From positions 1-17,205 of the forward strand of contig JAUWCF010000001.1 in the NCBI GenBank assembly GCA_030609445.1: a stretch of 17,205 nucleotides of DNA, in the 5' to 3' direction. Below the pieces are notes generated by a model. It saw nothing but the letters and a program-made list of their open reading frames with translations, was not told the origin of the DNA and made no database searches. The stretch is from Thermoplasmatota archaeon (GTDB lineage: Archaea > Thermoplasmatota > E2 > DHVEG-1). Position numbers and translations under genes: made by a program. Of the stretch, positions 12,851 to 17,205 are shown piece after piece. Position 1 is the stretch's first letter; every line of letters begins with the position of its first letter.

Positions 12851-14665
12851 ATGGTTCAACTACACGAAATGATCTTAAGAGATGCCCATCAGTCTATGCT
12901 TGCTACTAGAATGCGAACAGAAGACATGCTTCCTATTGCAGATAAAATCGATTCAGTAGGGTTCTTTTCTCTTGAAGTCTGGGGTGGTGCTACATTTGAT
13001 GTTTCAATTCGATATCTAAATCAAGATCCTTGGGAGCGGATACGCCAGTTAAAAAAAGCAATGCCTAACACGCCAATGCAAATGCTCGAACGTGCTATGA
13101 ATACGGTTGCCTATTGGAATTTCCCTGATGATGTCGTCAAAAAATTTATCTATCTTGCAAAGAAAAACGGTGTTGACTACTTTCGGATTTTTGATGCGTT
13201 AAATGATCTTCGAAATATGGAGACGCCAATGAAAGCAGTAAGAGAAAACGGAGGTCATGTACAGGCATGTCTTAGCTATACGATTTCTCCAGTACATACG
13301 GTTGATTATTTTGTCGATAAATTCAAAGAACTCGAAAAAATAGGTGCAGATTCCCTGTGTATCAAAGATATGGCAGGTATGATTTCGCCACAGCGTGTTT
13401 ACGATATTGTAAAAGGAGTTAAAGATGCTGGAATAAAACTACCCATTGATCTTCACTCTCATTGCACCAGTGGTATGACAGGAATGGCGTATCAAAGAGC
13501 TGTAGAAGCAGGAATTGATATACTTGATACAGCTATGTCACCGATATCTGGTGGAACCGCAGCACCTGCTACAGAAAGTGTTGTTGCGGCACTGAAGGGA
13601 ACTAAATGGGATACCGGGTATGATTTAGAACTTCTTATTGAGATCCGAAAATATTTCCTTAAAATATGGGATAAATACCGGCATCTCCACCGATTTAACG
13701 CATTAAAGGTTGATCCTAGTGTAACACTTCATCAAGTTCCTGGCGGGATGCTTTCAAATCTCATTTTCCAACATGAAGAACAAGGTGCACATGATAAGTA
13801 TCGAGATATTCTTGATGAAACAGCAAGAGTACGAGAAGAATTAGGATATCCGCCACTAGTTACACCAACTAGTCAAGTAGTTGGTGTTCAGGCAGTAATG
13901 AATGTTCTTCACGGTAGATATAAGGTTGTGACAAAAGAAACTAAAGATTACTGTAGAGGAATGTACGGAAAACCACCAGCACCTATAAAACCTGAGATCA
14001 TGAAAAAAGTACTTGGTCCTAGATGGAAAGATGAAGTAATTGATTGCAGACCATCTGATCTTCTTAAGCCAATGTGGGAGAAACGTAAATCTGAACTTAA
14101 AGAACATGATATAAAAATGACTGAAGAAAACATCATGATTTATACACTCTTTCCTCAGGTTGGTTTGAAGTTTTTAAAAGGTCAAGCAAAACCAGAGTTT
14201 ACTTCAGAGAGATTACCTCTTCCAATTGATCATGAACTTACCCGAGTAATGGTAAAACAATCGTTTCCTGAGACAAAACAGATATGGCTTGAAACAGTAC
14301 CACCTGATCAGAGATCTGGCCCGGCTCAGATACCAACTGAGTTTGAGGTAGAGGTTGATGGAGAGCCTTTTGAAGTAAAAGTAAATCCAACAGGTGGCTT
14401 TCTTGTCGCTGGAGCAGGAGCTGCGACAGCTCCTGAGAAACCTAAAGATGTTGAAGGCGGGGTAAAATCAAGTATGCAAGGCACTATTCTTTCCGTTGAA
14501 GTCAAAAAAGGGGATAAGATAAAGAAAGGAGATGTTATTGCAACAGTTGAAGCAATGAAGATGGAACAAGAAATTAAATCTGAGATTTCTGGTGAAGTTA
14601 AAGATATTTTTGTCGCTGAGGGAGATCCTGTTGTAAGTGGGGATCTTCTCATTCAGGTTCTCTAA
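12851..14665 (+). CDS. pycB: Pyruvate carboxylase subunit B (carboxyltransferase plus biotin carrier)
   Basis: This subunit transfers CO2 from carboxybiotin to pyruvate, forming oxaloacetate. The 604-residue chain starts with the carboxyltransferase TIM barrel: Asp12 in RDAHQS and the DLHSHC histidines (His202, His204) bind the metal, and Lys172 in IKDMAGM is the residue carboxylated in this family. The conserved RIFDALND and GGTAAPATE blocks are present. A PYC/OAD-type helical domain (about 290-460) and a short Ala/Pro/Lys linker (about 525-540) lead to the biotinyl domain, with the biotin lysine at 570 in EAMKM, 34 residues from the end, as is standard. The same fold serves in oxaloacetate decarboxylase alpha, but no membrane beta or gamma subunits are present and a biotin carboxylase follows, which favours pyruvate carboxylase. 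pycA begins 22 bases later. Confidence 0.92.
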   Translation: MVQLHEMILRDAHQSMLATRMRTEDMLPIADKIDSVGFFSLEVWGGATFDVSIRYLNQDPWERIRQLKKAMPNTPMQMLERAMNTVAYWNFPDDVVKKFIYLAKKNGVDYFRIFDALNDLRNMETPMKAVRENGGHVQACLSYTISPVHTVDYFVDKFKELEKIGADSLCIKDMAGMISPQRVYDIVKGVKDAGIKLPIDLHSHCTSGMTGMAYQRAVEAGIDILDTAMSPISGGTAAPATESVVAALKGTKWDTGYDLELLIEIRKYFLKIWDKYRHLHRFNALKVDPSVTLHQVPGGMLSNLIFQHEEQGAHDKYRDILDETARVREELGYPPLVTPTSQVVGVQAVMNVLHGRYKVVTKETKDYCRGMYGKPPAPIKPEIMKKVLGPRWKDEVIDCRPSDLLKPMWEKRKSELKEHDIKMTEENIMIYTLFPQVGLKFLKGQAKPEFTSERLPLPIDHELTRVMVKQSFPETKQIWLETVPPDQRSGPAQIPTEFEVEVDGEPFEVKVNPTGGFLVAGAGAATAPEKPKDVEGGVKSSMQGTILSVEVKKGDKIKKGDVIATVEAMKMEQEIKSEISGEVKDIFVAEGDPVVSGDLLIQVL

Positions 14666-14687
14666 ACTGACAATTGGGGTATTAATC

Positions 14688-16148
14688 ATGCTAAATAAGG
14701 TATTGATTGCTAACCGTGGCGAGATTGCTGTTCGTATCATGCGTGCATGCAAAGAACTCGGAATAAGTACTGTTGCTGTTTTTTCTGATGCTGACCAAAA
14801 AGCACTCTTTGTAAAGTATGCAGATGAAAAATACAATATTGGCCCTGGCCCTGCAAGCCAAAGCTATCTAAATAAGGAAAAAATTATTGATGTTGCATTA
14901 AAATCCAAGGCGGAAGGTGTTCATCCTGGCTATGGCTTTATGGCTGAAAATGCAGAATTTGCAGAGATGTGCCATAAAAACGGTATAGAGTTTATCGGGC
15001 CTCCGGTTTCTGCGATGAAATTGATGTGTTCAAAGATTGACTCGAAGCAATCTATGATTGAAGCAGGTGTGCATGTTGTACCAGGTGTTACTGAAGCGAT
15101 AGCTGATCACGAAAAAGCAAAAGATATCGCTCATGATGTTGGTTATCCTGTTATGCTGAAAGCTTCTGCTGGTGGTGGTGGTATTGGCATTCAGATGGTT
15201 GAAGATGAAAAACAGATGGGAAAAGCACTTGAGTCAGTGCGTCAGCTTGCTAAAAACTCGTTTGGTGATGATGCTGTCTTTATTGAGAAATTCATTGAGG
15301 ATCCCCGTCATATAGAGTTCCAAGTAATTGGAGATAAGAAAGGTCATATTATTCATTGTTATGAACGTGAATGTAGCGTTCAGAGGCGTCATCAGAAACT
15401 CATCGAAGAAACGCCATCATGTGCGCTTACCCCTGAGCTTCGTGAAGAAATCGGAGAGCAAGCGGTACTTGCAGCAAAAACTGCAGGATATTATAATGCT
15501 GGTACTTGTGAATTCATGTTTAAAGGCGGAAAATACTATTTCCTGGAGATGAACACAAGACTGCAGGTAGAACATCCTATTACCGAAGCTGTTACTGGTG
15601 TTGATCTTGCTCGTGAACAACTTCGCGTCGCCTCTGGATTTGAGCTGGAATATTCTCAAGAGGATATACAGCCAAGAGGACATGCGATTGAATGTCGTAT
15701 TAATGCAGAAGATCCGCTTAATAATTTTATGCCTTCGCCAAGTAAGATAGTTAGGTATGCTGAGCCAAGTGGCCCTGGTGTACGAATTGATTCTGGTGTC
15801 TATCAAGGATTTACGATTCCACCGTTTTACGATTCAATGATTGCCAAACTCATTATTTGGGCAGAGGATAGACCTCGAGCGATTGAGCGGACAAAAAGGG
15901 CGCTTTGGGAGTTTCAAATCGGTGGCGTACGACACAATATTCCGTTTCATCAAGTCGTAATGGATAATCCGCAATGGATTAAGGGAAAATATGATACAAG
16001 CTTTATCCCAAGATATAACATTCTTGATCAGGTAGTACAGCATGTAAAAGAGATGAAAGCCCAGTCATCTGCGCCTAGGACTGCTGCTGCGATGGCAGCA
16101 GTGCAAGCAGTAATTATTGCTGCAAATAATTCACAGCAAACAAAATAA
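14688..16148 (+). CDS. pycA: Pyruvate carboxylase subunit A (biotin carboxylase)
   Basis: This subunit uses ATP and bicarbonate to carboxylate the biotin on PycB. The start ATG 14688 gives MLNKVLIANRGEIAVRIMRA, the canonical N-terminus; the frame extends 17 codons upstream into the pycB end but that part is unrelated. The 486-residue product has the ATP-grasp core: Lys158 in LKASAGGGG, ERECSVQRRHQKLIEE with Lys237, and EMNTRLQVEHP with Arg291 and Glu295, each within one position of E. coli AccC. In the glycine-rich loop the basic residue of AccC (GGGGRG) is Ile (GGGGIG). The C-terminus is a short Ala-rich tail (AAAMAAVQAVIIAANN) not found in AccC. It is the middle gene of a three-gene operon with 22-base gaps on both sides. 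Confidence 0.92.
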   Translation: MLNKVLIANRGEIAVRIMRACKELGISTVAVFSDADQKALFVKYADEKYNIGPGPASQSYLNKEKIIDVALKSKAEGVHPGYGFMAENAEFAEMCHKNGIEFIGPPVSAMKLMCSKIDSKQSMIEAGVHVVPGVTEAIADHEKAKDIAHDVGYPVMLKASAGGGGIGIQMVEDEKQMGKALESVRQLAKNSFGDDAVFIEKFIEDPRHIEFQVIGDKKGHIIHCYERECSVQRRHQKLIEETPSCALTPELREEIGEQAVLAAKTAGYYNAGTCEFMFKGGKYYFLEMNTRLQVEHPITEAVTGVDLAREQLRVASGFELEYSQEDIQPRGHAIECRINAEDPLNNFMPSPSKIVRYAEPSGPGVRIDSGVYQGFTIPPFYDSMIAKLIIWAEDRPRAIERTKRALWEFQIGGVRHNIPFHQVVMDNPQWIKGKYDTSFIPRYNILDQVVQHVKEMKAQSSAPRTAAAMAAVQAVIIAANNSQQTK

Positions 16149-16170
16149 TGTATTGATTTTATTTAGGAAT

Positions 16171-16971
16171 ATGAATGAACATACATTCAAAGAAAAAATT
16201 TTAGTTTTTTCAAAGGGTATAAATATTGATTTAATAAAAAAATTTGTCGTTTTTGATGAAATCTCCTCCACCAATATTAAGGCAAAAGAGCTTGCACAAG
16301 ATGGTGAAGGAGAGGGAACCGTTGTTATTGCTCGGATACAAAAATCAGGTAGAGGTAGATTTGAGAGAGTTTGGGAGTCTCCAGATGGAGGGTTGTATCT
16401 TTCTATAATTTTAAAACCAGATGTTTCTCCTGATAAAACAACATTACTTCCATTGGTTGCGGCTCTTGCAGTATCGACAACTATTCGTAAATATGGGCTT
16501 TCTGCTGCAATTAAATGGCCAAATGATGTGAGAGTAAATAAAAAAAAGATTGCTGGGATATTGCTCGAGTCAGAAGTAATAGAAAATCAGTTATGCTATG
16601 TGATTTTAGGTATCGGAGTTAACCTAAACATTGATGTAAATCTATTTTCTAAAGAACTCAAAGATGCTGTTACATCTCTTTCGCATGAGCTTCATGTTAC
16701 TGTTGATTATCATAAGTTTTTAGAAGATATGCTGTCAGCGTTAGATACATATTATACCATGTTTATTAATGGAGAGTTCGATCGTATTATCTCCGAGTGG
16801 AAGACATTGTCAGATACGCTTGATCGGCGGGTAAAGATTGTAACGTCTTCTGATGAGATCCTTGGAAACGCGTATGATGTTGATAGTTCAGGTTTTTTAC
16901 TTGTTGTCACAGATTCTGGCAAGCATAAAAAAATAATGAGTGGAGACTGCTTGTATTTTAGTGAGTTATAG
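16171..16971 (+). CDS. birA: Biotin-[carboxylase] protein ligase
   Basis: The ligase makes biotinyl-AMP and attaches biotin to Lys570 of PycB. The start ATG 16171 is preferred over an in-frame ATG at 16117 because TTAGGA precedes it and the 16117 start would overlap pycA. The 266-residue product has the catalytic GRGR loop (about 60-63) within SGRGRFERVWESPDGGLYLS, KWPNDV (115-120), KKIAGILLE (125-133) and ILGIGVNLN, followed by the small SH3-like C-terminal domain. There is no N-terminal helix-turn-helix, so it is a mono-functional ligase and not a repressor like E. coli BirA. Placing the ligase with its only visible substrate in one operon supports the biotin-enzyme assignment. The gene ends overlapping the convergent cupin gene by six bases. 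Confidence 0.92.
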   Translation: MNEHTFKEKILVFSKGINIDLIKKFVVFDEISSTNIKAKELAQDGEGEGTVVIARIQKSGRGRFERVWESPDGGLYLSIILKPDVSPDKTTLLPLVAALAVSTTIRKYGLSAAIKWPNDVRVNKKKIAGILLESEVIENQLCYVILGIGVNLNIDVNLFSKELKDAVTSLSHELHVTVDYHKFLEDMLSALDTYYTMFINGEFDRIISEWKTLSDTLDRRVKIVTSSDEILGNAYDVDSSGFLLVVTDSGKHKKIMSGDCLYFSEL

Positions 16972-17205
16972 CTCAGTCCACATAAATGTTGGAGGGGTTC
17001 CTACAGTTATATATGTTACTTTTTTGTCTCCGGTATTTTTAGCTTGATGTTTTTGTGATGATTTATGCCAAAGAATGTCTCCTTCATGGAGGTTGTAGGA
17101 TTTTTCTCCTACGGTGTATTCCATTTCTCCCTGGAGGACAAGATGTATCTCTTCGCCATTGTGTTTGAACCATCTTGATTCTGTATGGGGTTCAATTTCA
17201 GATAT
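16966..17205 (-). CDS. Cupin-domain protein, C-terminal part
   Basis: The frame enters from the right edge and ends with TAA at 16968-16966, giving 79 residues. The sequence EIHLVLQGEMEYTVGEKSYNL and the later EGDILWHKSSQKHQAKNTG match the two conserved cupin motifs, with a H-x3-N pattern in the second. Such domains are often the C-terminal sensor of XRE-type regulators, and the missing N-terminal half may be a helix-turn-helix, but this cannot be seen. Both this gene and birA end in Glu-Leu across a shared near-palindromic GAGTTATAGCTC. Confidence 0.8.
   Translation of the reverse strand: MSEIEPHTESRWFKHNGEEIHLVLQGEMEYTVGEKSYNLHEGDILWHKSSQKHQAKNTGDKKVTYITVGTPPTFMWTEL

Noticed and set aside
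12851..16148. Sodium-pumping oxaloacetate decarboxylase
   Set aside because: The membrane beta and small gamma subunits are absent and a biotin carboxylase gene follows, which fits pyruvate carboxylase.
1..17205. CRISPR array, rRNA genes, replication origin, or a large phage or integrative element
   Set aside because: No regularly spaced direct repeats, no rRNA-like segment, no initiator gene with repeats, and no integrase, transposase or phage structural gene were seen.

Overview
The window looks like the chromosome of an AT-rich archaeon, probably a euryarchaeon. The signs are a two-repeat tRNA-splicing endonuclease of archaeal type, a tRNA gene without an encoded CCA end, TATA-like BoxA promoters, an archaeal S18/Lon-like secreted protease, and two-subunit pyruvate carboxylase. 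A Thermoplasmata-like sediment lineage would fit the style of the secreted hydrolases, but that placement is an inference from memory of the families and not a computed result.

Layout. 1-1022 (minus): the N-terminal 340 residues of a secreted CocE/NonD-type alpha/beta hydrolase that runs off the left edge. 1158-1242 (plus): tRNA-Leu(CAA). 1382-2107 (minus): a toxin-antitoxin cluster of a 48-aa ribbon-helix-helix protein, a 100-aa antitoxin and a RelE-like toxin gene broken by a single-base frameshift. 2284-4777 (plus): a MarC membrane protein, then a ThiI-like THUMP protein with a ruined PP-loop, overlapping ketopantoate reductase (panE). 4880-6514 (plus): a membrane-anchored metalloprotease with calcium-binding repeats. 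6664-7644 (plus): a glyoxylate-reductase-type dehydrogenase, convergent with a minus-strand group of metallo-beta-lactamase-fold hydrolase, endA and a winged-helix regulator. 9907-10502 holds no firm gene but contains a 134-bp MITE-like insertion with 13-bp terminal inverted repeats and a 5-bp target duplication, and a possible tiny minus-strand transcription unit. 10503-12611 (minus): the S18/Lon-like protease. 12851-16971 (plus): pycB, pycA and a biotin ligase as one operon. 16966-17205 (minus): the end of a cupin-domain protein.

Working together. The clearest functional unit is anaplerotic: PycA carboxylates the biotin on PycB, PycB passes the carboxyl group to pyruvate, and the ligase attaches the biotin. 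Three predicted extracytoplasmic hydrolases in 12 kb suggest growth on proteins or peptides (inference).

I did not find a clear new multi-gene system. The best leads are the PP-loop-less ThiI paralogue coupled to panE, the MITE-like element, the double-antitoxin RelE locus with its frameshift, and several dyads placed exactly on promoters or ribosome-binding sites.
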